Assembly: GCA_964486335.1 (NCBI GenBank)
Contig: CAZAMB010000002.1
Coordinates: 186,001-250,000, forward strand
Length of the DNA: 64,000 nucleotides
Direction: 5' to 3'
Source: CAZAMB01 sp964486335
GTDB lineage: Bacteria > Planctomycetota > Phycisphaerae > UBA1845
Position numbers and translations under genes: made by a program. Shown piece by piece: positions 1 through 8,322 of this stretch; positions within the stretch are counted from its first letter, which is position 1, and each line of letters opens with the position of its first letter. The notes beneath the pieces were generated by a model that did not search any database, was not told the DNA's origin, and saw only the letters and a program-made list of their open reading frames with translations.

Positions 1-549
1 CTTCTTCCGACTGGACGCGAAGGCGGACCGCGTCACGACGAGATAATACGGATCGCCTCCGTGGCGAATGATCACGTCAATTCGCGAGTCGAGATTGCTT
101 TCGGTGCGATCGTCGTTTTCGCTGACAAGTTTCCGTGCGTCGTCGAAAAGTGCGATGGATGCGTCCAGCGTAGCCGATCCCGCCGCGAAAGCGTCAATAA
201 TCACCCGGTCACCGGCTTCGAGGTCGCCCAGCAAATAGACATCGAGGTCGTTCTGTGACTCCACGGTACCCTTCAGCTTCGCAAGGCCGCTGCTGTCAAA
301 TACCGCGACAATCGGGAAATCAAAGCTATCGTTGGGCTCACCCGTCGTCTTGCCGAGTGGGCTGGTGACAGAGTCGTCGGTGTTTCCGTCCACGAAATCG
401 GAGGGTTCATCGGGCACGGGAGGAATCACGGGCGGGCAACCGGTTGTCAGGAGGAGCACAATCGCCGGAATCGGCGATCTCGCCCGGCCAAACCTTTGTG
501 CGATGCCTTGGCGGTGAAACCCGGTCGTTTTATCGAGTCGCTTGGACAT
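1..549 (-). CDS. Lipoprotein with pre-peptidase-like domain, partial
   Basis: N-terminal 183 codons are visible and the gene runs off the left edge. The N-terminus has a basic stretch, a hydrophobic run and the lipobox LTTGC (Cys38), so it is probably lipid-anchored. A later segment (NDLDVYLLGDLEAGDRVIID and following) closely parallels the domain of the neighbouring upstream lipoprotein at 620-1966, a bacterial pre-peptidase-like beta sandwich. The ATG lies 70 bp after that gene's stop on the same strand, so the two are probably co-transcribed. A protease domain further on is possible by analogy but cannot be seen here. The function is unknown. Confidence 0.75.
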   Translation of the reverse strand, partial: MSKRLDKTTGFHRQGIAQRFGRARSPIPAIVLLLTTGCPPVIPPVPDEPSDFVDGNTDDSVTSPLGKTTGEPNDSFDFPIVAVFDSSGLAKLKGTVESQNDLDVYLLGDLEAGDRVIIDAFAAGSATLDASIALFDDARKLVSENDDRTESNLDSRIDVIIRHGGDPYYLVVTRSAFASSRKK

Positions 550-619
550 CAAAGTTGTTCATCCGTAGTGAAATCAGTTGGACGAGGCCGCATCGGCCCC
601 ATAGCCGCGTTTGAGTTCG

Positions 620-1966
620 TCATGGTACGTGGGACCCAAGGGTCCGATCAACCGTTTGGTCTACCGTCCGAGCGGCGTTGCATCGCAGCTCACATCCGCT
701 GAGGAAGTATCCTTCGCGCGCGGCGAGATGCTCGTCGTCGTGGACTTCGTCCGGCACACGCGCTCGACGAACGGTATTCGCCTCCGAGCGTGCAAGCACC
801 TTGTCCTCGTCGCCTCCGACGGAGTCGAGCAGCGATTGCGCCGAATCCTGATCACCGAGCGGAAACACGGCACTGTAGATTGGTGCACGCCGAAACGTCT
901 GGCCCTTCATCAACTGCCGAAGGCTCGCCGTCACGTCCATGATATCGGTCGAATCCCGCGTGTGAACGAGTCCGAGCAAGTGACCGATCTCGTGGCTGGC
1001 GACGTTGGCCAGCGCCTGGGCCATTTCAGAGACATCCGGGCTGAGCGAAGCGAAGGCTTCAAACGTGTCTGTAAAAACGATGGCGTGCTGGGACTGGATG
1101 GCGTTGAATTCATCCACGCCGTCGGCGACGCCGAGCAGGGCGGCGTCGAACGTGCCGAAAAAGACGCGGCTCATCGTCGAATCGGGAACCGCCCCTTCGC
1201 TCGTCGACAGTATGGTGACGTTGTAACCGTCGAAATGCCGGCGCACGGCCGCAACCACTTGATCGATCATGTCGTCCGTCAAGCCGGCGAACGTGTCGTC
1301 GATGGAGACTGCGTCGAAGGTTGGAACGTCGATTGCCGGTCGGTTGCCGATGCGAACGCTGCGGGAACCCGCGAAGTCCAGGATGAACGTATCCGAGTGC
1401 GTCGGCGGAATCGCCGTCGCCGGTTCCATCGAGGCAACCAGTTCATACTCACCGGTCGAATCAAAACCCGGCGTGGCGGCAAACGCAATCAGGCAGGAAG
1501 GCGACTCGCGACGGATGACGACGTCGACGAACGGCCCCTGCCGTCCGAGATAGACGTTGCGGTGGTCGTTGACCAGCAACGAAGTTCCATCGGCATCGAA
1601 GAGAGCCACCGCGCCTTTCAGCGACGCGCCGACGGATACATCCACCAAAACACGATCTCCGGGCACGACCGGACCCAGGTCGTATACATCGACATCGGTG
1701 GAACTGCTGATGCGACCTTGAATAGCCTGCGCCGACTGCGTGGAATCGACGAGTTGGGCCAGCTCCAGGACGTGGTTGTTTCCGCTTTCGACATGCGATG
1801 GCAGATTGCCGGGTGGAACGGTCAATCCGAGTGTCGAGCGTGGGTTTTCGATACCGCCCGTGACATCCGCGCCACACCCCGCGGCGCCAACGGATGCGAA
1901 CAAGCAAAGAACCAGCATGGCGGCACGGCGCGAGGCCTTGCCGCAAACCTCGTTGCGGACGTACAC
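620..1966 (-). CDS. Lipoprotein metalloprotease-like, pre-peptidase plus HExxH domain
   Basis: 448 aa from a GTG at 1966 that has a GGAGGGGG Shine-Dalgarno 5 nt upstream; an in-frame ATG at 2119 lacks these signals. The signal ends in the lipobox AAGC (Cys31). Residues about 85-180 form a pre-peptidase-like domain shared with the next gene. Residues about 325-335 read HEIGHLLGLVH, the extended metzincin-type zinc site HExxHxxGxxH, followed by an IMD turn. This predicts a zinc-dependent peptidase anchored to a membrane. The substrate is unknown. The downstream gene at 1-549 looks like a paralogue in the same operon. Confidence 0.8.
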   Translation of the reverse strand: MYVRNEVCGKASRRAAMLVLCLFASVGAAGCGADVTGGIENPRSTLGLTVPPGNLPSHVESGNNHVLELAQLVDSTQSAQAIQGRISSSTDVDVYDLGPVVPGDRVLVDVSVGASLKGAVALFDADGTSLLVNDHRNVYLGRQGPFVDVVIRRESPSCLIAFAATPGFDSTGEYELVASMEPATAIPPTHSDTFILDFAGSRSVRIGNRPAIDVPTFDAVSIDDTFAGLTDDMIDQVVAAVRRHFDGYNVTILSTSEGAVPDSTMSRVFFGTFDAALLGVADGVDEFNAIQSQHAIVFTDTFEAFASLSPDVSEMAQALANVASHEIGHLLGLVHTRDSTDIMDVTASLRQLMKGQTFRRAPIYSAVFPLGDQDSAQSLLDSVGGDEDKVLARSEANTVRRARVPDEVHDDEHLAAREGYFLSGCELRCNAARTVDQTVDRTLGSHVP

Positions 1967-2384
1967 AGCTTCCCCCTCCGCCACGGCAGCGCAAGACCGC
2001 TTCCGGGCGTTGCGTCGATTTGTCGACCGATCAGGGTTGATCCGGATGGTGAGGATTTGGTCGGTACAGGTCGCTCCCCATGCGCCGTCGTTGCGACGTG
2101 GCGACCGCTTCTTCCCCACGACCCCCTGTGCTTCGTCCCCCTCCGAGTGGAATCTACGATACGCCGCCGTACAGGGAGGCGCCGGTCGAGATTTCCCTTT
2201 TATGGCCCCAATTCCAAACGCATTTCAGGACGTTTCGCCATTTCAGCGTGGACAATGCCGACTTCCGCGGCGATACTTGCGATGATGGTTCGTCCCAATA
2301 CGGACGGCGGGTCCGCCAACCATCGACGGCGCGACTCAGAAACGGAATCGATTTGTTTGTCTTGAGGAAGGACGCAGGCGAGAC
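1967..2384. other. Divergent intergenic region
   Basis: 418 bp between the divergently read lipoprotein gene and sucD. It must hold the promoters of both. I see no convincing -35/-10 pair and no repeat or RNA gene. Long reading frames cross it, but they are continuations of frames opposite the lipoprotein gene. Confidence 0.4.
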
Positions 2385-3278
2385 ATGAGCATTCTCGTTG
2401 ATCGCGAAACATTGGTCATTTGCCAGGGAATCACCGGAAAAGCCGGCGCGTTTCATACGGCCCAGTGCATCGAATACGGTACGAAAATGGTCGGAGGGGT
2501 TTCGCCGGGAAAAGGCGGCACAAAATCCGAACATGGATTGCCCGTGTTTGACACTTGTCATGACGCCGTGGCCGCCACCGGGGCGGATGTTTCTCTGATC
2601 TTCGTTCCCGCGCCGTTCGCGGCCGATGCCGCCATGGAGGCCGCCGACGCCGGGTGCTTTTTGGTGGTCCTCGTCACCGAGGGCGTGCCGACTCTGGACA
2701 TGGTTCGAGTGCGGCAGTTTTTCGACGAGAAGGGCGTTTACCTCATCGGGCCGAACTGTCCGGGTATCATCACTCCGGGTGAATGCAAAATCGGCATCAT
2801 GCCGGGGTACATTCACAAGCCCACCGAGGAAGGCTGTAAGAGCGTCGGCATCATCTCGCGCAGCGGAACGTTGACTTACGAGGCCGTGTGGCAGTGTTCA
2901 TCGCTGGGAATGTCACAGTCCACGTGCATCGGCATCGGGGGTGACCCGGTGAAAGGACTGAACTTCATCGAACTCCTCGACTTGTTCGAGAAGGACGAAC
3001 GGACTGATGCGATCGTGATGATCGGCGAGATTGGCGGCAGTGACGAGGAAGGGGCGGCCAAACACATCGAACGAAACATTACCAAACCGGTGGTTGCATT
3101 CATCGCCGGTCAGACCGCGCCGCCCGGTAAGCGTATGGGACACGCCGGGGCGATCATCAGCGGCGGCGAGGGGACGGCATCGTCCAAGATCAAAGCGCTC
3201 CAGGACGCCGGCGTTGTGGTAGCCGACTCGCCGGCGACGATCGGAGCGAAGGTTGCAGAATTGCTTCGAGTCGCCTGA
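2385..3278 (+). CDS. sucD: Succinate--CoA ligase (ADP-forming) subunit alpha
   Basis: 297 aa, the usual length for SucD. The alpha subunit binds CoA and carries the phosphohistidine intermediate in the TCA-cycle step succinyl-CoA + ADP/GDP + Pi = succinate + CoA + ATP/GTP. The N-terminal CoA-binding Rossmann part shows CQGITGKAG and GGVSPGKGG. The middle has GPNCPG and SRSGTLTYEA. The active-site His lies in GHAGAIISGG near residue 248. The ATG at 2385 follows a GAGGAAGGA stretch. The beta subunit sucC is not next to it; the upstream neighbour is divergent, so sucC must be elsewhere, which is unusual because sucCD are usually adjacent. Confidence 0.97.
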   Translation: MSILVDRETLVICQGITGKAGAFHTAQCIEYGTKMVGGVSPGKGGTKSEHGLPVFDTCHDAVAATGADVSLIFVPAPFAADAAMEAADAGCFLVVLVTEGVPTLDMVRVRQFFDEKGVYLIGPNCPGIITPGECKIGIMPGYIHKPTEEGCKSVGIISRSGTLTYEAVWQCSSLGMSQSTCIGIGGDPVKGLNFIELLDLFEKDERTDAIVMIGEIGGSDEEGAAKHIERNITKPVVAFIAGQTAPPGKRMGHAGAIISGGEGTASSKIKALQDAGVVVADSPATIGAKVAELLRVA

Positions 3279-3294
3279 TTCGAACCTACCCGAC

Positions 3295-3702
3295 ATGGCA
3301 TGCTGGCTGCTCAAGAGCGACCCGGAGACGTACAGCTTCGATGATCTCGAGCGCGACCGTCGCACGGTCTGGGACGGCGTCCGCAACAATACGGCCCTCA
3401 TCCATCTTCGACGAATGAAAAAAGACGACGAAGTGCTGATCTACCACAGCGGCAGCGACAAGGCCGTGGTTGGCGTGGCGAAGGTCAGTCGCGGACCCTA
3501 CCCCGATCCGACCCTTCAGGATCCAAGGTGCGTCGTCGTGGATCTTGCCTTTTCGCGGCGCTTGTCGAAACCCGTGCCTTTGTCGCGGATCAAGGCCGAT
3601 CCGACGTTCGCCAGCTTCGACTTGGTTCGCATTTCAAGGCTGTCCGTCATGCCGGTCGCGCCGCCGCTTTGGAAACGGCTCTTGGCGATGAGCGAGCCTT
3701 GA
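3295..3702 (+). CDS. EVE domain-containing protein
   Basis: 135 aa. Starts with ACWLLKSDPETYSFDDLERD and contains WDGVRNN and the YHSGSDKAVVGVAKV core, hallmarks of the EVE fold (PUA/YTH-like, thymocyte nuclear protein 1 family). EVE domains bind modified nucleotides in DNA or RNA and often occur near modification-dependent restriction systems. Here the neighbours are sucD, 16 bp upstream, and a CPBP protease, so no restriction link is visible. The ATG at 3295 is chosen because family members start with this motif. It is likely co-transcribed with sucD. Confidence 0.9.
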   Translation: MACWLLKSDPETYSFDDLERDRRTVWDGVRNNTALIHLRRMKKDDEVLIYHSGSDKAVVGVAKVSRGPYPDPTLQDPRCVVVDLAFSRRLSKPVPLSRIKADPTFASFDLVRISRLSVMPVAPPLWKRLLAMSEP

Positions 3703-3746
3703 TTGACACGCTCATCGGAGTTTTGTAGGTCATGGAATAGGCGCTC

Positions 3747-4622
3747 ATGGACAACGGAATCGAATCCGCCGGCGAGGGTTCAGCCCGTGAACAACGGCCG
3801 GATGAGACCATTCCCCTGGCGCGCCCCATTGTCAACGAGCCGGCGACTCATCGTCTTGATGAAATCCTTCTTCGAAATCAATCGCGAAAGGAGGCGTGGT
3901 CCGACGTCGGTCTGTTTGTACTGATCGTCGTCTTACTTTCCATCGCCGGAGAAACGTGGTTGTTCACCGGATACCGACATTCTCTGGGCGTGACGGGTGA
4001 GCTCAGCGAAACGGCCCGCGTGCAAATCGAACGCGCGGTTCTGATTCCCGTGCTCGGCTGGCGGACGCTGGTTGTGGTCGTCGTCGTGGCGGCCGTGGTG
4101 CGAAGACGCGGCGGTACCGCCGGGTCGGTGGGCGTAACGAGTGAGAAGCTTCCTGCCAATCTGCTGATTGCAGTGGGATCGACGGTCGCGATTGCCGTGA
4201 CCATGGTGATCCTGGTGTTATTGCTTCGGTGGTGCTTTCCATCGCTCGATCGCCAGTTGGAAGCCAATGCCGGGCGAATCATGGATCGCGTTCCGCCCTA
4301 TTCACCCGCCACGTTCGCCGGACTGACGCTGATGATCGGATTATACGAGGAACTCGTGTTTCGGGGGTTTCTTATGCCGCGACTTCGGCGCGCGACGGGC
4401 TCTTGGGCGATCGCGGTTCTGCTCAGCACCCTTGTTTTTTCTTCGCTTCACCTGTTCGATCAGGTCCCGGCCGCGCTGATCCTCGTGACGGTGATGTCTT
4501 TGATCCTGAGTCTCGTGACGATCTGGCGACGATCCATCGTTCCGGCGGTCGTTGCACACGCACTCTTCAACTTTGGCATGTTTTTGCAACTTCGATGGGC
4601 GGCCGGTGACCAATGGCAATAA
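3747..4622 (+). CDS. CPBP family intramembrane glutamic endopeptidase
   Basis: 291 aa: a soluble N-terminal segment of about 50 residues, then several membrane helices. The C-terminal half has the three CPBP/Rce1 motifs: YEELVFRGFLMPRLR near residue 196 (EExxxR), SSLHLF near 231 and HALFNFG near 271. Members are membrane peptidases of the Abi/CAAX family; in bacteria some act in bacteriocin immunity or signalling, but the substrate here is unknown. Its stop overlaps the start of the following GNAT gene by 10 nt, which indicates translational coupling. Confidence 0.93.
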   Translation: MDNGIESAGEGSAREQRPDETIPLARPIVNEPATHRLDEILLRNQSRKEAWSDVGLFVLIVVLLSIAGETWLFTGYRHSLGVTGELSETARVQIERAVLIPVLGWRTLVVVVVVAAVVRRRGGTAGSVGVTSEKLPANLLIAVGSTVAIAVTMVILVLLLRWCFPSLDRQLEANAGRIMDRVPPYSPATFAGLTLMIGLYEELVFRGFLMPRLRRATGSWAIAVLLSTLVFSSLHLFDQVPAALILVTVMSLILSLVTIWRRSIVPAVVAHALFNFGMFLQLRWAAGDQWQ

Positions 4623-5068
4623 GGAAGAAGTCAAACGCCATTCACGTTCGCCCGGCTTTGGGCGACGATTACGGTGCGCTCGTCGAATTGTGGAAAGGAA
4701 GCGGATCGGGTTTCCGGCCGAACGGGCGAGAAACGAGAGAAGCGTTTCTTCGACACCTTGATCGGTTTGCCGATCTCACACTCGTGGCCGTCGATGGCGA
4801 CCAGATCATCGGAGTCGTGGTCGGCTCGCACGACGGGCGAAAGGGCTGGATCAACCGGCTGGCGGTCCGGCCCGATCGTCGTCGACAGGGCATCGCCGCG
4901 TCACTTGTCATGGCGTGCGACCGAGCCATACGCGCCGAAGGAATCGCCATCGTGGCCGCCCTGGTTGAGGACGAAAACGATCCGTCGGCGGCGTTGTTTC
5001 GCAAGCTCGGATACAGCGACGCGCTGAAGGTCCGCTATTTTCGAAAGCTCAGTCATCCGGAAGCCTAG
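4613..5068 (+). CDS. GNAT family N-acetyltransferase
   Basis: 151 aa. Motif A of the GNAT fold is clear at LAVRPDRRRQGIAASLV (R/QxxGxG/A acetyl-CoA pyrophosphate loop), followed by the AEGIAIVAALVEDEN strand and the FRKLGY motif near the C-terminus. It resembles the YpeA/RimI-like group of small acetyltransferases, but the acceptor (small molecule or protein N-terminus) cannot be read from the sequence. It overlaps the upstream CPBP gene by 10 nt and is probably the last gene of the sucD-EVE-CPBP-GNAT run. Confidence 0.9.
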   Translation: MAIRKKSNAIHVRPALGDDYGALVELWKGSGSGFRPNGRETREAFLRHLDRFADLTLVAVDGDQIIGVVVGSHDGRKGWINRLAVRPDRRRQGIAASLVMACDRAIRAEGIAIVAALVEDENDPSAALFRKLGYSDALKVRYFRKLSHPEA

Positions 5069-5304
5069 CACGCGAGATACATCGGTGAATTGAAAGTGCG
5101 ATGGTCAGGTGACGAGCGCGTCATGACGCCAATGGCCGAACCGCCGCCGTCGTTTCCTCGTGTAATAAGTCCATCGACTTGGACTTTCAGTATCCTCGCG
5201 GCAGCCGTTCACCGTCTCGTCCATGAATGAGAATTACTCTGTCGGCAGACTTGCAGAGCCTCCGTTCGATGATTCGCCCATGTTCGATTCGATTGTTGGC
5301 TCCC

Positions 5305-5333
5305 TTGCTCAGGCCTTTCGCCCGCGCTACACT
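5305..5333 (+). promoter_or_regulatory. Candidate sigma70-type promoter
   Basis: TTGCTC and TACACT separated by exactly 17 nt, ending 48 nt before the PIG-L gene start. It lies in a 313-bp gap (5069-5381) in which I see no gene or repeat. Both hexamers match the consensus at 4 of 6 positions. Confidence 0.5.
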
Positions 5334-5381
5334 CGCCGCATGATAATCCAGACCATGACATGACCCCGACAGGAAACTCCT

Positions 5382-6140
5382 ATGTCCGAAGATCGCCTTG
5401 ACGTTGTTTTCTCCGCTCCACACCCGGACGACATCGAGATCGGCTCGGGCGGAACGGTCGCCAGGCTCGTCAAGCTCGGCTACAAGGTCGGCCTGATCCA
5501 CCTCACCAACGGCGAACCGACTCCGCGCGGAACGCCCGAAACGCGGATGAAGGAGATGCGCGCCGCAGCGGATGTGCTCGGCGTGACCGTGTGCGAAATG
5601 CTCGGACTGCCCAATCGCGTACTCATGGACGGACCCGAAGCGAGGTACGCGCTCGCGACGGCGCTTCGCAGGCATCGCCCGAAAATCATGGTGGCGATGG
5701 CCGGCCGCACCCCGTCGGCCTCGCCCGATCATTACCAAAGTCAGCTCATCGCCGAGGCTTCGCGGTTTTATTCGCAGTTTACCAAGTGGAACGACCGATT
5801 CGGAGGAACCGAGCCGTTTCGCGTGGATCATCTGGTCTATCGCCCGACGCGCATCGCCGCCGAAATCACCCACTGGCACACGCAATTCGTCGTGGATATC
5901 AGCGAGACGATTGAGCAGAAGATCGAAGCCGTCCGCTGTTATCGTTCGCAGTTTGACGAGGAGCGTTTTGCGGGCCTGGAGCACTACATTCGCTGCGGCG
6001 CGGGCGTCGAAGGTGGCTCGATCGGCGTCCGGTATGGCGAGTTGTTTGCCCTGCCGCGTCCACTGGGTGTCGGCGACATGGTGTCGCTTCTGGGCGACTG
6101 GCAGATTCCGCCTCCGTTCAAGCCAGGACAAACATCCTGA
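5382..6140 (+). CDS. PIG-L family deacetylase, BshB1-like
   Basis: 252 aa. The N-terminal APHPDD (His14, Asp16, Asp17) is the zinc site of the LmbE/PIG-L fold. The C-terminal part GVEGGSIGVRYGELF matches the GSxIGVxYGE segment typical of BshB1, the enzyme that deacetylates GlcNAc-malate in bacillithiol synthesis. Bacillithiol genes bshA and bshC are not in the window, so the exact substrate is uncertain and another N-acetylglucosaminyl compound is possible. A candidate promoter lies just upstream. Confidence 0.87.
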   Translation: MSEDRLDVVFSAPHPDDIEIGSGGTVARLVKLGYKVGLIHLTNGEPTPRGTPETRMKEMRAAADVLGVTVCEMLGLPNRVLMDGPEARYALATALRRHRPKIMVAMAGRTPSASPDHYQSQLIAEASRFYSQFTKWNDRFGGTEPFRVDHLVYRPTRIAAEITHWHTQFVVDISETIEQKIEAVRCYRSQFDEERFAGLEHYIRCGAGVEGGSIGVRYGELFALPRPLGVGDMVSLLGDWQIPPPFKPGQTS

Positions 6141-6268
6141 CGCCGAGGGGACAGCAAGAGCCGGATCATTCGACAAAAGGCCTGAAACCACTGGACGGGT
6201 TCGTCACGCCTGACCGATAGACCGGAAGCGGCAGAGTCAGGAAATTGTCCGTCTCACGAGGAAAACGC

Positions 6269-6907
6269 GTGCAAGTCTACATCGATGATCAATTGATTGA
6301 ATCCATCGCCGCGACGACAAAAACGATCGGCGACCTGCTTGGCCGGGTTCAGGCGGAACGTTGTCCGCCGCGGCGAATCGTCGTCGGCATTTGCTGCGAC
6401 GGCGTGACCGTTCCATCAGACGACATGGCGGCGACACTCAATAAAGCTCTCGATCGGTTTGATCGAATCGACATCCTCACCAATACGCGAGAAGCGCTCG
6501 TCGTCGATGTGATGACCCACGCCGCCGAATCGCTTGAAGAAACGGAAGCGGAATCGCTCCGCGTTGCCGAGTTGCTCACGGCCGGCAAGAGTACGGAAGC
6601 CAAACAGGCGCTCGCCGGGTGCCTCCGCGTCTGGCAGCAGGTGCACGACGCGGTTGCCAAGTCCATTGGACTGCTCGGGATCAACCCGGATACCGTAATG
6701 ATTCGCGACGAAAGCCTGATGTCCGCGATTACTCGCCCGCGCGACGCCCTCCTTCAGGTTCGCGATGCCCTGATCGCCGGCGATGATGTGCTGCTGGCCG
6801 ATATCCTCCAGTTCGAGTTCGCCGACGTGGCGGGCGCCTGGCATTCCGTCATCGCTCGGCTTCGCCGCGAGGCCGAGGATCGCCGCGAAGCCGTCCCAAT
6901 TACCTGA
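6269..6907 (+). CDS. Hypothetical protein, helical
   Basis: 212 aa. GTG at 6269 is preferred over the upstream TTG at 6245 because CGAGGA lies 6 nt before it. The protein begins with a short beta-rich segment (VQVYIDDQLIESIAAT), contains a GICCDGVTV strand and is otherwise mostly alpha-helical and acidic. I recognise no family and see no signal peptide or membrane helix, so it is likely cytoplasmic. Its stop overlaps the convergent MazG-like gene by 8 bp. Confidence 0.7.
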   Translation: MQVYIDDQLIESIAATTKTIGDLLGRVQAERCPPRRIVVGICCDGVTVPSDDMAATLNKALDRFDRIDILTNTREALVVDVMTHAAESLEETEAESLRVAELLTAGKSTEAKQALAGCLRVWQQVHDAVAKSIGLLGINPDTVMIRDESLMSAITRPRDALLQVRDALIAGDDVLLADILQFEFADVAGAWHSVIARLRREAEDRREAVPIT

Positions 6908-7250
6908 ACCGACCGCGAAACTTCTCCGCCGGGTATTTGACCGCGTTCTTCTTCATCTTGTCCGCGAGGGCGGAGGCCAAATCGATGTCCATTCGCGTCG
7001 CAAAGGAAATGATGTACGCGAGAATGTCGGCCACCTCTTCGCGAATCCGATCCATCGCGTGCGAATCATCGCGAATCTGCTCCAGTTCGTCGCTTCGCAA
7101 CCACTGAAAATGTTCCATCAACTCGGCCGCTTCGATGGCGATCGACGCCGACAGGTTTTTCGGATCGTGAAAAGGCTCCCAATTTCGCTCAGCGACAAAC
7201 CGGGCCACGAGTTGCTTCAGCTCCGCGATGCTTGCCGTTTGATCGTCCAT
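6900..7250 (-). CDS. MazG-like nucleotide pyrophosphohydrolase
   Basis: 116 aa from the ATG at 7250. Contains EAAELMEHFQW and EEVADILAYII, the paired metal-binding ExxE and ExxD motifs of the all-alpha NTP pyrophosphohydrolase fold. The sequence is closest in type to the RS21-C6/dCTP pyrophosphatase group, which hydrolyses non-canonical or damaged dNTPs to dNMP and PPi (house-cleaning). Single-domain length is normal for this group. It stands alone and overlaps convergently with the gene at 6269-6907. Confidence 0.9.
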   Translation of the reverse strand: MDDQTASIAELKQLVARFVAERNWEPFHDPKNLSASIAIEAAELMEHFQWLRSDELEQIRDDSHAMDRIREEVADILAYIISFATRMDIDLASALADKMKKNAVKYPAEKFRGRFR

Positions 7251-7327
7251 GATTGAAGAATGCTCTTTCCAAAGACCATTGCGGATTCGATCCGCGGCGG
7301 TGCTCCCATCCTCCAATGATTCGAACC

Positions 7328-7437
7328 TATCCCAAAACCCTGCGAGCCGCCAACTTCAGTTCGCGCGGACCCTCGAATAGCTGGACGATCTTCACGTTTG
7401 ACAACCCATCGAAAGCTGGTTGTTCGGTTTTGGGATA
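7328..7437. repeat. Dispersed repeat, full-length copy R1 (110 bp, inverted ends)
   Basis: Bounded by perfect 12-bp inverted ends TATCCCAAAACC and GGTTTTGGGATA. Inside is a palindromic core (GCGAGCCGCCAACTTCAGTT and on to CGCGCGG). On the minus strand the frame reads GYPKTEQP, FDGLSNVK, FEGPRELK and AAR. It has the same length as the copy at 41663-41772 and matches it at 98 of 110 positions without gaps. It lies in the 345-bp gap between the MazG-like and cold-shock genes. Confidence 0.85.
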
Positions 7438-7533
7438 ACCTCTCGTCAAGTGTACCGCCTTGGCTCCATTCGGGCGAACCAGAGAAGGGGTCATCAACAA
7501 GCGAAATGGCTGGCTGGCGCCGTCATTTGTCAC

Positions 7534-7564
7534 AAAAAAAGACACCGACGTTTCCGCCGGTGTC
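7534..7564 (-). terminator. Intrinsic terminator of the cold-shock gene
   Basis: On the minus strand a 10-bp stem (one G-U pair) closes on a GAAA tetraloop and is followed by seven T. It starts about 32 bp after the csp stop codon. Confidence 0.9.
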
Positions 7565-7595
7565 CTTGCCAAATTCGATCGATGAAGCGTTCGCG

Positions 7596-7799
7596 TCAGC
7601 CGACGATGCGAACCTTGGCCGCTTTGGGTCCTTTCTCTCCTTGGGTCAATTCGAACTCGACCCGAGCGCCTTCCTGAAGGCTTCGATAGCCGTCTGACTG
7701 AATCTCAGTCTGATGGACGAAAACATCCCCGCCCTCGTCGGACTGAATGAACCCGAATCCTTTAGTGTTGTTGAACCACTTGACCGTACCCGCTGGCAT
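7596..7799 (-). CDS. Cold-shock domain protein (CspA family)
   Basis: 67 aa, a standard single cold-shock domain. GTVKWFNNTKGFGFI holds the RNP1 motif and DVFVHQTEI the RNP2 motif; both bind single-stranded nucleic acid. The ATG at 7799 is preceded by AGAGGTACGTTT. Such proteins act as RNA chaperones; induction by cold cannot be judged from the sequence. A strong terminator follows. The transposon at 7944-10884 has inserted 144 bp upstream of the start codon, so the original upstream context is changed although the near promoter may survive. Confidence 0.96.
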   Translation of the reverse strand: MPAGTVKWFNNTKGFGFIQSDEGGDVFVHQTEIQSDGYRSLQEGARVEFELTQGEKGPKAAKVRIVG

Positions 7800-7935
7800 A
7801 AACGTACCTCTACTTCCAAACGTGCCCGGCCCGGGGCGTTTGAAACAAACACTGCTTCCTGACGAATGCGCCCCAGACCCGAACATTTACAGCCCTGCAT
7901 TTTGCCCTAAAGTCCACGAAATGTCAACCGGCCCC

Positions 7936-7943
7936 AGGCAAGT
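7936..7943. repeat. Target-site duplication, left copy
   Basis: AGGCAAGT directly abuts the left inverted repeat and is repeated exactly at 10885-10892. If the element is trimmed by one base at each end, the direct repeat extends to CAGGCAAGTG (10 bp). Confidence 0.9.
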
Positions 7944-8060
7944 GGTAGTGGGTCAGTTTGACTCTTGCCATTCGATGTCCCGCTTGCTAGCCTAAAGATA
8001 TCGACGTGAAAGCGTCGATAGGATGGACGGCCTCTCCCATACGACTAAGCTACGTCACCC

Positions 8061-8174
8061 TTAGCACGACTTGCGGATCGGCTTGGGCTTGGAACGGCGA
8101 TGGTCCTTTACCTTCACCGTTTTCGGCCCAGGCTTTGCGCCGTCCCGCTTCGGGTAGCACTTGGCTTTAGCCAT
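8061..8174 (-). CDS. Small basic protein, transposon passenger
   Basis: 37 aa: starts MAKAKCYPKRDGAKPGPKTV and ends in a Lys/Arg/Pro-rich tail with a terminal SC. The ATG at 8174 is preceded by AAAGGGGGTGAT, an excellent ribosome binding site 4 nt away, which is the main support for translation. About a third of the residues are Lys or Arg, so it probably binds nucleic acid. I recognise no family. It lies inside the IS1-type transposon close to its left end. Confidence 0.6.
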   Translation of the reverse strand: MAKAKCYPKRDGAKPGPKTVKVKDHRRSKPKPIRKSC

Positions 8175-8310
8175 ACGTATCACCCCCTTTCTGCCGCGTG
8201 TTGCGACCAAGCCGTAGAAGCCGCAACGCGCTGCGATCAAGAGAGCAATAACTGGGAGAGGCCGCCGCTTTTCTTATCGGAGTTGGCTAGCCTTCCGTGG
8301 CTTCGTAGAT

Positions 8311-8316
8311 TATACT
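8311..8316 (+). promoter_or_regulatory. Candidate -10 box, leaderless start of the 80-aa gene
   Basis: TATACT ends 6 nt before the ATG at 8323, so a transcript would begin at or next to the start codon. There is no convincing -35 at the usual distance. The gene has no Shine-Dalgarno, in agreement with a leaderless mRNA. Confidence 0.4.
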
Positions 8317-8322
8317 CTTGGT

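Noticed and set aside
611..2365. 584-codon open frame on the plus strand
   Set aside because: Opposite a lipoprotein with signal, lipobox and zinc motif. The plus-strand product has no domain and the composition expected of a GC-rich antisense frame.
5187..6191. 334-codon open frame on the minus strand
   Set aside because: Antisense to the PIG-L deacetylase, which has an intact zinc motif and an upstream promoter.
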